Positions 1-9,357 of a stretch of DNA of 64,000 bases are shown here, piece after piece. Location of the stretch: positions 16,202 through 80,201 of the forward strand of contig CAVYBR010000017.1 of the NCBI GenBank assembly GCA_963766765.1. The letters run 5' to 3'. The notes under the pieces are model-generated. The model did not search any database. It was not told the DNA's origin and saw only the letters and a program-made list of their open reading frames with translations. The stretch's first letter is position 1; every line of letters starts with the position of its first letter. This stretch comes from JACCQS01 sp963766765. Lineage in GTDB: Bacteria > Actinomycetota > Actinomycetes > Mycobacteriales > Geodermatophilaceae. Made by a program: the position numbers and the translations under genes.

Positions 1-1224
1 TCGAGAAAGCTGGCCGATCGGCTCCTCGATCTGGACATGGCAGCACCGGAACTCGACAGCCTGCCCCCCGTCGGGCTCGACTCGGTGACAGTCGTCGTCC
101 CTGTCTTCGACCGGGCGGAACAGGTCGACAGGTTGCTGCGCAGCGTTCCCGCCGAGGTCCGGGTCGTCCTCGTCGACGATCGGTCTCGCGATCCGGCGGC
201 CATCGACACGGTGGCCGCCGCGCACGGCGCCGAAGTACTGCGGCATCAGGAGAACCAGGGACCGGCGGCCGCTCGCAACACCGGCCTCGCGCGCGTTCGA
301 ACGCCGTACGTCGCCTTCGTCGACAGCGACGTCGTACTCGAGCCCGGGACGCTGCCGACGTTGCTGCGGCATTTCCACGATCCCAGGGTCGCGCTCGCGG
401 CTCCGCGCATCCTGGGTCTGCACGACACCGGCCGGCAGAGTTGGATCACCCGCTATGAGAATGCTCGGGCATCCCTCGACCTCGGCGAGTACCAGGCTCT
501 GGTCAAACCTGGCGCAAGTGTCGCCTGGGTGCCCTCGGCCTGTGTCGTGGCCAGAGTCGGAGCGATCGACGGATTCGACACCGGCCTTCGGGTTGCCGAG
601 GATGTCGACCTCGTCTGGCGGCTGCATCGCAGGGGATGGCGAGTCCGTTATGAGCCGGCCGCGTCCGTCCGGCACGAGCATCGGCCTGAGGTCGGCGCTT
701 GGTGGGCGCGCAAACAGTACTACGGCACCGGCGCCCATGAGCTCGCGGTCAGACATGGCAAGAACGTGGCCCCGGCGGTCTTCACACCGTGGGCGGCCGG
801 GGCGGTCACGGCGCTGATCCTTCAGCGCCGATGGTCCGCTCCCGCCGCTGCACTGATCTCACTTCTGGCGGCTCGGCGGATAGCGGGGAAGCTGCAGCGG
901 AGTGCGGAGGCCGGGCGCATCGGTCGTCGGCTGGCCGTCGACGGAGTGACAGCGGCGCTCTTCCAGACCAGCGCACTGCTTCTCCGGCATTGGTGGCCTT
1001 TGGCAATGATCGGCAGCCTTTTCTCGGCCCGGCTCCGGCGCGCCGTACTGGTCGCCGCCGCGGTCGACACAGCGGTCGAATACCACCGAACCCAGGCCGA
1101 TCTCGACCCCGTTCGGTTTGCGATCGCCCGCCGGCTGGACGATCTCGCCTACGGCAGCGGCGTCTGGACCGGCGCCCTGAAACACCGATCGCTCAAGTCC
1201 CTGCTGCCTGACCTGCGCCGCTAG
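1..1224 (+). CDS. mftF: Mycofactocin glycosyltransferase MftF, 5' end cut by window
   Basis: A family 2 glycosyltransferase that, by family knowledge, adds glucose units to the redox cofactor mycofactocin. The frame is open from base 1 with no start upstream, so the ATG at 37 is internal. The family is usually about 470 residues and roughly 60 N-terminal residues lie outside the window. Visible motifs are the nucleotide-sugar strand VVVPVFDR, the DDRSRD turn, the DSDV metal-binding motif and the EDVDLVWRL acceptor-site motif. A hydrophobic C-terminal third follows. In mycofactocin loci this gene usually comes last, so the rest of the locus should lie to the left. A mycofactocin-type dehydrogenase occurs at 34764, which fits a host that makes the cofactor. 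Confidence 0.82.
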   Translation, partial: SRKLADRLLDLDMAAPELDSLPPVGLDSVTVVVPVFDRAEQVDRLLRSVPAEVRVVLVDDRSRDPAAIDTVAAAHGAEVLRHQENQGPAAARNTGLARVRTPYVAFVDSDVVLEPGTLPTLLRHFHDPRVALAAPRILGLHDTGRQSWITRYENARASLDLGEYQALVKPGASVAWVPSACVVARVGAIDGFDTGLRVAEDVDLVWRLHRRGWRVRYEPAASVRHEHRPEVGAWWARKQYYGTGAHELAVRHGKNVAPAVFTPWAAGAVTALILQRRWSAPAAALISLLAARRIAGKLQRSAEAGRIGRRLAVDGVTAALFQTSALLLRHWWPLAMIGSLFSARLRRAVLVAAAVDTAVEYHRTQADLDPVRFAIARRLDDLAYGSGVWTGALKHRSLKSLLPDLRR

Positions 1225-1276
1225 TCCCCGGTGGCGACGACGCTCGGACGGAAATCGCAAGTACGTATAGTGACAC

Positions 1277-1289
1277 TACGATCACTCAA
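1277..1289 (+). promoter_or_regulatory. Putative leaderless -10 box for the methyltransferase
   Basis: TACGAT (1277-1282) ends six bases before the ATG at 1289, the spacing expected for a leaderless actinobacterial transcript. A second candidate, TATAGT, lies at 1266-1271. No ribosome binding site is visible before this start. Inference from spacing only. Confidence 0.35.
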
Positions 1290-2392
1290 TGAGATCATCG
1301 CCTGCGTCACTGATCCCCTTGCCGCCGTTGCAGGCAATCGCATCAGCGGACGTCGCACAGTTGATCGACGAGCTCCGTGACCATGGCTATGACGAGGACA
1401 GCGTCGCGTCGCTGCTCGCCGTGGAGCCGGCGCAGATCAGTGGTCAGACAGCACGACTGGCGTTCTACCTGGGTGACAGCCCCGAACTCGAACAGTCAGC
1501 CCTGGGGGTCCTCGTCCGGCTCCTCCTGTTCGGCTCGGCAGCGAACCAGGACGAAGTCGAGGCTCGGCTGCCCGGTCGGCTAATCGGCCGGCTCCTGGCT
1601 GCGGGAGTGGTTCAGCGGGATGGGCGGGAGATGACGGCGACGATGTCCGTGACGCCGTACGGCGGGCTGCTGATCCTGGCTGACCCGCTGACCGATTCTC
1701 TGGGCACGCTGCGGTACGACGGCTCGTTGGTCATGCCGCCCCACGAGTCGACCACGCTCACGCTGGACGGCGTCGATCTGCGTTTCGGGGACCATGTCCT
1801 CGATCTCGGATGTGGCAGTGGCGCCATCGCTCTTCGACTGGCAGCCGCGGGGCACCTCGCCGCGGGTACTGACATCAACCCGCGAGCTCTGCGCTTCTCC
1901 CGGCTCAACGCCGCAGCCAACAGGCTGGCAGTCCCTTTCGGTGCGGCCCCCGACGTCTACGCCACCCGCACCTTCGATCAGCTGGTCTTCAACTCGCCGA
2001 CCGGGCCGGCCTACACCCCTCGGCAGGGCCTGGCAGAGATCCCGATGAGTGTCGCCGAAGCGATCGCCGTCGTTCGCCGGACGGCGCGTCGCGCCATGAG
2101 ACGGGGTGGGACTGTGACGATCTTCCTGATCGCCGAGACCACCGGCAGCGACGATTCGGCCGAGGGGAAACTCTCCAGGGGCGTCGGCAGCGACTTCAGC
2201 ATGGTATCGCTCGAGGCGCTCCCGGCAGCGGCATTCACGGTGACGGAGGAGGACATCAAGCAGCGACGACTGAACCATCTGAATGTTCTGGTTCCGAGCT
2301 CGGCTGAGGCAGCCGACTTGTTCATCCACCTCGAGGCGGCCGGCGTCCGCGGACTCCGTCCATACCGGCTCACCCTGAGATATCTCGGCTGA
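1289..2392 (+). CDS. Class I SAM-dependent methyltransferase, MTS/HemK-like
   Basis: A 367-residue protein with an alpha-helical N-terminal domain (about 1-140) and a Rossmann-fold methyltransferase domain. SAM-binding motif I is VLDLGCGSGAIAL near residue 170, followed by the acidic motif TDINPRAL. The position where N-modifying MTS enzymes carry N-P-P-Y reads FNSPTGP, so the substrate-amide-binding motif is altered. The architecture matches actinobacterial methyltransferases annotated as release-factor or rRNA modifying enzymes, but the changed motif makes the substrate uncertain. It follows mftF by 64 bases and converges with the next gene at a 28-base gap. Confidence 0.72.
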   Translation: MRSSPASLIPLPPLQAIASADVAQLIDELRDHGYDEDSVASLLAVEPAQISGQTARLAFYLGDSPELEQSALGVLVRLLLFGSAANQDEVEARLPGRLIGRLLAAGVVQRDGREMTATMSVTPYGGLLILADPLTDSLGTLRYDGSLVMPPHESTTLTLDGVDLRFGDHVLDLGCGSGAIALRLAAAGHLAAGTDINPRALRFSRLNAAANRLAVPFGAAPDVYATRTFDQLVFNSPTGPAYTPRQGLAEIPMSVAEAIAVVRRTARRAMRRGGTVTIFLIAETTGSDDSAEGKLSRGVGSDFSMVSLEALPAAAFTVTEEDIKQRRLNHLNVLVPSSAEAADLFIHLEAAGVRGLRPYRLTLRYLG

Positions 2393-2420
2393 CAGCATCC
2401 CCGCTTCGCCGGCGCATCGC

Positions 2421-4244
2421 TCAGTGAACCACTCGGGCGACCGGCACCCTGGCAGCGGTGAAGGCGACGGTCAGTTCGCTGATCCACGCTGCCCACAGGA
2501 CTTGTAGGTCACTGCGGGCATCCGCAGGGATAGTCAGCAAGATGCCGGGTGCCTCGGAGAGGGTGCACTCGGCCTGGAAAACGGAGAGAATCTCTTCACT
2601 CAGGCGATCGTGGAGAACGACGGCGAGGTGACCGGCTCGGTCCTGCCCTTCGGGCGCGGCGCGCACGGTCAGACGCGGCTCGATCGGCGCTCCCGGCTCG
2701 TACCCGCCGCTGACCGAGATTGTCAGCTCCGGACCTTTCTGGGCCGACTCCTGGATCGGGCCGCAGAGCCAGCACTTGATGGCGATCCGCTGTGTTTCAA
2801 CGAGTTCGGGGTCGCTGTACCGGGAGATGCTGACCTCCGACCCGCAACGCGGACATGAGCCTTCGGTGTCGAAGCTGTCCAGCCGGTGATAGGCGTGCAA
2901 GGCCGCGTACAGGTCATTTCCGGGCACCAGACGTGCCACCGCGACGAAGGCGCCGTCCCAGCGACCGATGGCCTTGTCCAGCCGCGCCATGACGTGGTCG
3001 GGCTCCTGCCAGAGCCGATGATCCACGGCCTCGTGAAGCAGTTCGACGGCCGTCCAGGCAGCATCCTCCACCTGCTCGCGGGCGCGGTCGAGAGCCTCCA
3101 GGGCGTCCTCGAGCTCATCGTCCATCGATCTGACACTGACTTTCAGCAGGTCTCGCCGGATCCGGTCGGCCCTCCTGCTGCGCCGTAGCACCTCTTGGCA
3201 CCTGTCCAGCAGCGGCCGGGCCAGGTCGCGACAGTCCGCGGCAACCTGCGGCAGGCCACCGGCAACTGGGTGTTCCCTCGGTGCGAAGCACAGCGCCGGA
3301 TCACCTGCCAGCGCCATGCCGTAGCCGGTGGGGATCTGGTGGGAGCTGTTGAGACGCTGCACGGCGGCCCCGAGGCTCAGCCCTTCGTCCAGCGAACGCG
3401 CAAACTGTCCGACAGCATCGAAGCGCGGGTCGAAGTCGCCCAGCATGGCGATGGCTGCGACGGCTCGGCCGCTCAGCGCACCGGCGCACAGGCTGTTGGT
3501 GGACGAGGACTCGTTCGACGTAGGGTCGAAAGTCATGCAGCCCATCAGGGCAACGATGCTGGCTTGTAGCGACGCCGCCGGAACAGCGCTGCGCAGGAAC
3601 TGCGTCGTGCACCGGCAACTGTCGTTTCCCGGATCGCACCCATCAGCCAGCAACTGTCCGGCGAACTGCTCCGGCCCGGTGGCGCCGCAGATGAGACGAG
3701 AACCCAGGCCCATGTGTCCCAGGTCGGAATGGCCGACGATTCCCAGCAGTCGCCACGGCGAGGTCAACACCGTGCTCAGCCGCTCCGGGCGGGCCACAAC
3801 GAGCTCGTCGATCTTCCCACAGAACCCTTTCACCGAGTCGATGACCGCGTCATCTCCCGGCAGGATCCTGGTATGCGCGAGCAGGAGCTTCGACACCTGA
3901 AACTCCGCGTCGTCAAGATCATCGACGAGCAGGAATCCCAGCGGAATCTCGTACCTCAACGACGACGCCACCCACTTGCGCGCCAGCTCGGCGGAGAAAC
4001 CGCGTCGACGGCCGAACAGCAGCACCGAGGAGGGCGCCAACTCCGTCTGCAACCAGTGGTGCGAGGCGCGGATGCTCACCACCGGGCGGCCGAGGCTGCG
4101 CCCGAAACGCCGGGCGGTCTCGAGCAACTCGTCGTCTGCGCACGCGATGACGTCGTTCGGCAGGTGCGGGCTGGATGCGACTGGTCTGATCGGCAGGCTC
4201 TGGTAAGCGGCGAGGACGTCGGCAGGCGTGGGAGCGTCAGGCAT
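2421..4244 (-). CDS. CHAT/gingipain-like cysteine peptidase-fold protein with C-terminal zinc ribbon
   Basis: A 607-residue protein not assigned to a named family. The ATG at 4244 is chosen because the first 87 codons of the longer frame would overlap the divergent NRPS and lack conserved character. The central part has the order seen in CHAT/C25 caspase-like folds: a GHSDLGH histidine segment, a hydrophobic strand ending in MGC, an AGALSGRAVAAIAMLGD segment, an EGLSLGAAVQRL helix, and a terminal LAGDPAL. His and Cys in those segments would form the catalytic dyad. Further on is a charged helical region and a CPRC...CWLC pair typical of a zinc ribbon. It is divergent from the NRPS cluster with about 80 bases between, so it may share control. 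Peptidase fold is inference; function unknown. Confidence 0.5.
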   Translation of the reverse strand: MPDAPTPADVLAAYQSLPIRPVASSPHLPNDVIACADDELLETARRFGRSLGRPVVSIRASHHWLQTELAPSSVLLFGRRRGFSAELARKWVASSLRYEIPLGFLLVDDLDDAEFQVSKLLLAHTRILPGDDAVIDSVKGFCGKIDELVVARPERLSTVLTSPWRLLGIVGHSDLGHMGLGSRLICGATGPEQFAGQLLADGCDPGNDSCRCTTQFLRSAVPAASLQASIVALMGCMTFDPTSNESSSTNSLCAGALSGRAVAAIAMLGDFDPRFDAVGQFARSLDEGLSLGAAVQRLNSSHQIPTGYGMALAGDPALCFAPREHPVAGGLPQVAADCRDLARPLLDRCQEVLRRSRRADRIRRDLLKVSVRSMDDELEDALEALDRAREQVEDAAWTAVELLHEAVDHRLWQEPDHVMARLDKAIGRWDGAFVAVARLVPGNDLYAALHAYHRLDSFDTEGSCPRCGSEVSISRYSDPELVETQRIAIKCWLCGPIQESAQKGPELTISVSGGYEPGAPIEPRLTVRAAPEGQDRAGHLAVVLHDRLSEEILSVFQAECTLSEAPGILLTIPADARSDLQVLWAAWISELTVAFTAARVPVARVVH

Positions 4245-4326
4245 GGATTCCAATCCCCTAGCACTAGCTTCCGCAGCGATGTGGTCGAAGCCAGCCGATC
4301 CTATAGCGAGTCCGGGGTGACGATCG

Positions 4327-7300
4327 GTGCCGTCGAGGGCCGTCAACTCGTCGTCCAGCAGGCAGAACCGACGCGGTGCTGTGGCGTGTGACGATGTGAT
4401 AAGCATTTCCCGTGACAAGTCCGCCCCTGCGCAACCGTCAACGCTCGTGACGCGGCGTAGTCCTAGCACCATCCATCGCGCGTTTCGCGAGCAGGCCCGC
4501 AGCACCCCCCTGGCCCCCGCCCTGTTCGGCTCCGATCGCGCGCTCAGCTATGGCGAGCTCGACCGCTGGTCCGACGATCTCGCCGCGCAACTGGTGCACT
4601 CGGCCGGGGTCAACCGAGGTGACTGCGTACCGGTCCTTATGGGTCGGTCGGTCGAACTTGTCGTCACCCTGCTCGCCGTACTGAAGGCAGGTGCGGCCTA
4701 CGCGGTCCTGGATCTGGCGTGGGGCCGGGACCGGCTCGACGGGGCGTTTCGCAGTCTGGGCGCGGAGCTGGTCGTGGGTACCAGTTGGCCGAACGGGCCG
4801 GCCGCCTGGACGCCCGAACCGTCAGTGGGCCTCGACCCGCCGCCCGACCGATCCGTGGGACAGGATCCCTCCTCGGTGTTCTTCACGTCCGGGACGACCG
4901 GCGAGCCCAAAGGGGCGCTCGTGCCGCACGCGGGAACGGTGCTGCTGTTCGAGCACTGCGACTTCGTGCGTCTCGACGAGACGACGAGAACACTTCAGGC
5001 GGCCGCGCTGCCGTGGGACGCCATGACCCTGGAACTGTGGGGGCCGTTGACCACCGGTGGAAGCGTCCGGCTGCTCGCCGACGGCGCGTTCGTCGACGGC
5101 ACCGAACTCCGGGCGGCCGTTCGCGACGGAGTGAACACGGTCTGGCTGACGGCGAGCATCTTCACCATGCTGGTCGATGAGGATCTGGCGTGCTTCGAGG
5201 GCCTGCGGCACGTGCTCACCGGAGGTGAACGCCTGTCGCCCGACCACGCCCGCCGATTCCTGGCCCGCCATGGCGACCAGGTCGCGTTGACCAACGGCTA
5301 CGGCCCGGCCGAGGCAACGGTCTTCGTGACGACACATCTGGTCCGAGCGGCCGACCTGGACAACGACCTCGGCGTGCCACTCGGTACGCCGGTGCCGGCC
5401 ACGGAACTGTTCGTGGAACGGGACGGGCGCCCGTGCTCCGACGGGGAAGTGGGGGAACTCGTGGTCGCCGGCCCGCGGGTCGGGCTCGGCTACGTCGGCC
5501 GTGACGACCCGGGTGGCTTCAGGCTCGGTACCACGCGGCGGTCCTACGCCACCGGTGACCTGGTGAGTCGCCGTGACGGGCTGCTCTTCTTCCACGGGCG
5601 CGCGGATCGCCAACTCAAGCTCCGTGGCCACCGGGTGGAGCCCGGGGAGATCGAGCGCGTCGCGGGCCAGCACGCGGGCGTCGGGACCTGTTCCCTCACC
5701 TCGATCCGCTCCGGGGGTTCCGGCCTGGTCGAGAGTCTTGCGCTGATCTACACGGGCACCTGCACGGACGATGCGCTGCGCGACCACCTGCGGGCAGAAC
5801 TCCCATCTCAGCTTGTCCCGTCGCTGGTGGTGCGGGTGGAACGCATGCCGCTGACAGCCCACGGAAAACTGGATGAAGCGGCCGTCCTGGCCCAGCTCAG
5901 CGCGAGCCGGACCGCCGAGCGAGCCGGACCGCCGTCGTCCGAGACAGATGCAGCCTGGACCGCCTTCCGGGAGCTCACCCACGACCTGCTCTTCGGCGCG
6001 ACGCCCAGCGCGCACGACACCTGGTGGGCCTTGGGCGGGTCGTCACTGGACCTCATGCGACTGGCGATCCGCGCCTCGCGGGAACTCGGCCGTGACGTTC
6101 CGGCGCACTCCCTCGGAAGTCTGGAGTCGATCGGCGACATCGTCGCGGCCATCGCCGCGGCGCCCCGGCTCCCGGTCGCCGCCGGCCCCAGCGCGAGCGA
6201 CGTTCGGCCGCTGACCGACACCCAGGCCGCCTTCCTTCTCGAGCACGCGATGGGCGACGTCGACGCAGCTCTGAACCCGATGCTCTGGCAGACCGTGGGC
6301 CACGTCGACCGCGCTGCCCTTCGACTCGCACTGCTCGACGTACAACAACGACACCCGGTACTGCGGTCGCGTTACCTGCTGGAACCTTCACCCCACGCTC
6401 TGAGTTCGTCTCGCTCGAGTGTCGAGTTCAAGGAGGTCGACGAGGCCGACGACGTCACCAGTGGGGTGCTGGACGCACTGTACGAACCGCTCGACCTGGA
6501 AGAGGGCCTGGTCTGGCGCGCCGCGATGGGCGCCGGCCCCGGCGACACGTCAGTCCTCGGCATCGGAGTCCACCACGTGGCCTTCGACGGATGGTCGGAA
6601 TCCCTGCTGACCCGCGATCTCAGTGCCGCCTACCAAGCTCGTCGACAGGGACAGTCGCCGGTATGGGCAACCACACCAGGCCTACCGCTCCCCCAGCCGG
6701 TCCGCCCCGAACTCACGGCGCAGTGGGTAGACCATCTGCGCGGCGCAACCGACATCAGCTGGCGAGACCGCTCGAGCAAGAGCTGCACAGGGACTTGTCA
6801 GGTCGCGAGTCACGTCGCCAGTCGCCGGCTCGCGGCCGAGCCGACGTCGGTACTGCGTCGTTGGGCCGCGGCCCGTGGCCAGTCGATCTTCACCGTGATC
6901 CTGGCGGCCTACACCCGCGCGCTTGCCGAGCATGCCGAGCGCGACGGGTTCCTGGTGGGACTACCGACCCGGCTCCGATCGGGTTCCGAGATCGACACCG
7001 TCGGCTGCCTGATCAACGTCCTTTGCCTGCGGACACCGTCCGGCGTCACCGACTGGACCGATCACGTCAGCGCGACGGCGGAGGAGCTCCACTGGTGTCT
7101 GACCCGAAGCGCGGCGTCCTTGCGCGACATCCGGCTCGCGCTGCGCTTGGCGCGCACAGGTCGGCAGCCGCTGTACCAGGTGATGTTCGCGTACCAGGAC
7201 CATCCCTCGACGAGTCTCGCGGTCGGGGACGAGGCGACGTATCAGCGCGTCCCGACGCGACGAGCCCCGGTCGAACTGCTGCTCGAAGTCATCCCGGGCG

Positions 7301-7407
7301 CCGACGGTGGGCTCGACCTGATCGGCAGTCGGCAGTGCGAGTACGTCAGTGAACAACTGCTGGCATCGGTTCTGGACCGAACTGCCGCTCAACTGACGCG
7401 GCCGTGA
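4327..7407 (+). CDS. NRPS, adenylation-PCP-condensation (A-PCP-C)
   Basis: Activates an amino acid, holds it on a carrier protein and joins it to the next unit. Counting from the ATG at 4327, the A3 loop FFTSGTTG is near 184, A5 YGPAEAT near 323, A7 YATGDL near 407 and the A10 lysine (HGKLD) near 513. The PCP has LGGSS with the phosphopantetheine serine near 572. The C domain has an intact HHVAFDG near 748. The pocket code read by eye is DALWLGGVFK, seven of ten positions matching the textbook valine code DAFWIGGTFK. The first 40 residues lack A-domain features, so the real start may be GTG at 4396 or 4447. A-first order means its condensation partner is upstream in another protein. Confidence 0.88.
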   Translation: MPSRAVNSSSSRQNRRGAVACDDVISISRDKSAPAQPSTLVTRRSPSTIHRAFREQARSTPLAPALFGSDRALSYGELDRWSDDLAAQLVHSAGVNRGDCVPVLMGRSVELVVTLLAVLKAGAAYAVLDLAWGRDRLDGAFRSLGAELVVGTSWPNGPAAWTPEPSVGLDPPPDRSVGQDPSSVFFTSGTTGEPKGALVPHAGTVLLFEHCDFVRLDETTRTLQAAALPWDAMTLELWGPLTTGGSVRLLADGAFVDGTELRAAVRDGVNTVWLTASIFTMLVDEDLACFEGLRHVLTGGERLSPDHARRFLARHGDQVALTNGYGPAEATVFVTTHLVRAADLDNDLGVPLGTPVPATELFVERDGRPCSDGEVGELVVAGPRVGLGYVGRDDPGGFRLGTTRRSYATGDLVSRRDGLLFFHGRADRQLKLRGHRVEPGEIERVAGQHAGVGTCSLTSIRSGGSGLVESLALIYTGTCTDDALRDHLRAELPSQLVPSLVVRVERMPLTAHGKLDEAAVLAQLSASRTAERAGPPSSETDAAWTAFRELTHDLLFGATPSAHDTWWALGGSSLDLMRLAIRASRELGRDVPAHSLGSLESIGDIVAAIAAAPRLPVAAGPSASDVRPLTDTQAAFLLEHAMGDVDAALNPMLWQTVGHVDRAALRLALLDVQQRHPVLRSRYLLEPSPHALSSSRSSVEFKEVDEADDVTSGVLDALYEPLDLEEGLVWRAAMGAGPGDTSVLGIGVHHVAFDGWSESLLTRDLSAAYQARRQGQSPVWATTPGLPLPQPVRPELTAQWVDHLRGATDISWRDRSSKSCTGTCQVASHVASRRLAAEPTSVLRRWAAARGQSIFTVILAAYTRALAEHAERDGFLVGLPTRLRSGSEIDTVGCLINVLCLRTPSGVTDWTDHVSATAEELHWCLTRSAASLRDIRLALRLARTGRQPLYQVMFAYQDHPSTSLAVGDEATYQRVPTRRAPVELLLEVIPGADGGLDLIGSRQCEYVSEQLLASVLDRTAAQLTRP

Positions 7408-7438
7408 CCCCCAGCGCCCGACCGCTTGTCGCAGTATC

Positions 7439-9328
7439 GTGTCCGCTCCGAGCACGATCACCGAGTCGACGATTGGCGAGCGGGTGACTTCTGCAGATCA
7501 CACGATCACTGCCATGCTGGAACAGACGTGGAGTACGGCGCCTTCGGCGCTCGCGTTGGCGGATGCGCAGCAGTCCCTGACCCGGGCTCAGCTCAGCTCC
7601 CGGGTCCGGCGGTTGGCCGACGAGCTCGCGGTCGCCGGCGTACGGCCAGGCGATGTCGTCGCGGTCTACGTCGAGCGTTCGGTCGGGCTGGTCCTGGCTC
7701 AGCTCGCGGTCCTCTTCGCCGGTGCTGCCCATGTCGCCGTCGATCCCGACGACCCGCTGTCCCGGCTCGAGTTCATCCTGGGCGACTGCGATCCCGCGCT
7801 GGTCGTCTGCGGCGCGTCGCTGACGGATCGTGTGCCGCAGCACCACAAGACCTACGTCATCGACGGTTCGGCCGGCACCGCGGGAACCGGCGACGACCGG
7901 GCCGTCACCGGCGACATCAAGGGTTCCGATGCCGCGTACCTGATCTACACGTCGGGTACCACCGGTGTCCCGAAGGCGTCGCTGATCACCCACGCCGGCA
8001 TCAGCTCCAGGCTGCACTGGCTCCAGACCTTCACTCCGATGACCACGTCCGACGTCGTCTTGTACAAGACAGCCTGCGGTTTCGACGTCTCGGTTGCCGA
8101 GCTCTACTGGCCCCTCACCGCAGGCGGAAAGCTGTTCTGTGCCCGCCCCGGGGCTCAGCGGGACACGGACTACCTGGCCGAGGTGCTCGTCGATGAAGGC
8201 GTGACGATCCTGCACTACGTACCGTCGCTCCTCGACCTGTTCCTGGCGAGCCGCCCGGAACACGAGCGGTACGACGCGGTGCGCTACCTGCTGGCGGGTG
8301 GGGAGGCACTGACGCCGGAGCTGGTCAAGCGGTGGCAGGCCCGTAGTACGGGCTTGCTCCTCAATATGTACGGGCCGTCGGAGTGTTCGGTCTACTCGAC
8401 GGCGTGGAAGTGCCCTCCCGAGTTGGGCGAACGGCGCGTGCTCATCGGCGAAGCCGTCGCCGACACCGGGCTGTGGGTTCTCGATGCGAACAACGAGCAG
8501 TTATTGGCCCTCGACGAGCCGGGTGAGCTCTACCTCAGTGGTGTCGGGCTGGCTCGTGGATATCTGGGCCGGGACGATCTCACCGCGTCCAGATTCCTCA
8601 ACTTGGCGGACCTCAACCCCCAGTTGCCCGCGACGCGCGTATACCGCACCGGTGACGTCGTGGCCTGGGCCGAGCCCGGTCAGTTGGAGTTCCTCGGCAG
8701 GGCTGATCGGCAGCTCAAGATCCGCGGCCACAGGATCGAGCCGGCTGAGATCGAAGCAGTCGTCGGAGCCGTGCCCGGCATAACCCAGTGCGCCGTGGCG
8801 GCACGGGCCGGCGAGGACGGCGCCGAGCTTCTGCTCTTCGTGGTGGCGCATCGCGGCGGCCCGGAGACCGGAGCCCAGGACCTGCTCGGTGCGGTGCGCG
8901 GGACGTTGAGGGCACAACTGCCGCCGTACATGCAGCCACGGCACGTGGTCGAGGTCGAAGGACTGCCCCTCACGCCCAACGGCAAGCTCGATGAGGTCGC
9001 GTTGCTGTCGCTCGCCCCGTCCACCGAGGCCGGCCGATCCGCGTCGGACACTGCACCGGCGCTGGATTCGACGGCGCCGGCGTCACTGGAGCGGTCCTGG
9101 TCCGCGGTGCTGAACACGCCGGCCACCGAGGACTCGGACTTTTTCCTGGCCGGCGGCGATTCCTTCCTGGCCGTCCGCCTGCTGAAGGAGATCTCGGCCG
9201 ACGCGGGGCAGCGCATCCCGATCAGGCTGCTCTTCGCCAATCCCGTCCTGGCCGATTTCCGCCGCGAACTCGAGCTCTATCTGGCCAACACGGAGTCCGC
9301 GCCGCAGGCAGGTGCCGACTCGGCCTGA
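7439..9328 (+). CDS. NRPS, adenylation-PCP didomain
   Basis: A 629-residue A-PCP protein read from GTG at 7439; GTG at 7484 is an alternative. The A3 loop is IYTSGTTG near 169, A5 YGPSECS near 310, A7 YRTGDV, A8 LKIRGHRIEPAEIE and A10 NGKLD. The carrier motif GGDSF puts the phosphopantetheine serine near 572. The code read by eye is DVAHLGMVYK, which I cannot match to a known substrate. There is no condensation domain, so it must donate its amino acid to a C domain on another protein, for example the 4327 or 12825 product. It has a TTA leucine codon at 8501-8503, rare in this high-GC DNA. It starts 31 bases after the preceding NRPS and probably shares its operon. Confidence 0.88.
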   Translation: MSAPSTITESTIGERVTSADHTITAMLEQTWSTAPSALALADAQQSLTRAQLSSRVRRLADELAVAGVRPGDVVAVYVERSVGLVLAQLAVLFAGAAHVAVDPDDPLSRLEFILGDCDPALVVCGASLTDRVPQHHKTYVIDGSAGTAGTGDDRAVTGDIKGSDAAYLIYTSGTTGVPKASLITHAGISSRLHWLQTFTPMTTSDVVLYKTACGFDVSVAELYWPLTAGGKLFCARPGAQRDTDYLAEVLVDEGVTILHYVPSLLDLFLASRPEHERYDAVRYLLAGGEALTPELVKRWQARSTGLLLNMYGPSECSVYSTAWKCPPELGERRVLIGEAVADTGLWVLDANNEQLLALDEPGELYLSGVGLARGYLGRDDLTASRFLNLADLNPQLPATRVYRTGDVVAWAEPGQLEFLGRADRQLKIRGHRIEPAEIEAVVGAVPGITQCAVAARAGEDGAELLLFVVAHRGGPETGAQDLLGAVRGTLRAQLPPYMQPRHVVEVEGLPLTPNGKLDEVALLSLAPSTEAGRSASDTAPALDSTAPASLERSWSAVLNTPATEDSDFFLAGGDSFLAVRLLKEISADAGQRIPIRLLFANPVLADFRRELELYLANTESAPQAGADSA

Positions 9329-9357
9329 TGCCGGGCCACCGCCGCCCGGCAATCAGG
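9324..9357. terminator. Strong hairpin between convergent genes
   Basis: A stem CCTGATGCCGGGC (9324-9336) pairs with GCCCGGCAATCAGG (9344-9357), leaving one unpaired A and a seven-base loop. It covers the stop codons of the A-PCP gene (+) and the aminotransferase gene (-), so it is placed to end transcription from both sides. No T-run follows, as is common in actinobacteria. Confidence 0.7.

Noticed and set aside
4245..4505. 87-codon N-terminal extension of the CHAT-like gene
   Set aside because: Would overlap the divergent NRPS start and carries no conserved pattern; ATG 4244 has a purine-rich upstream stretch.
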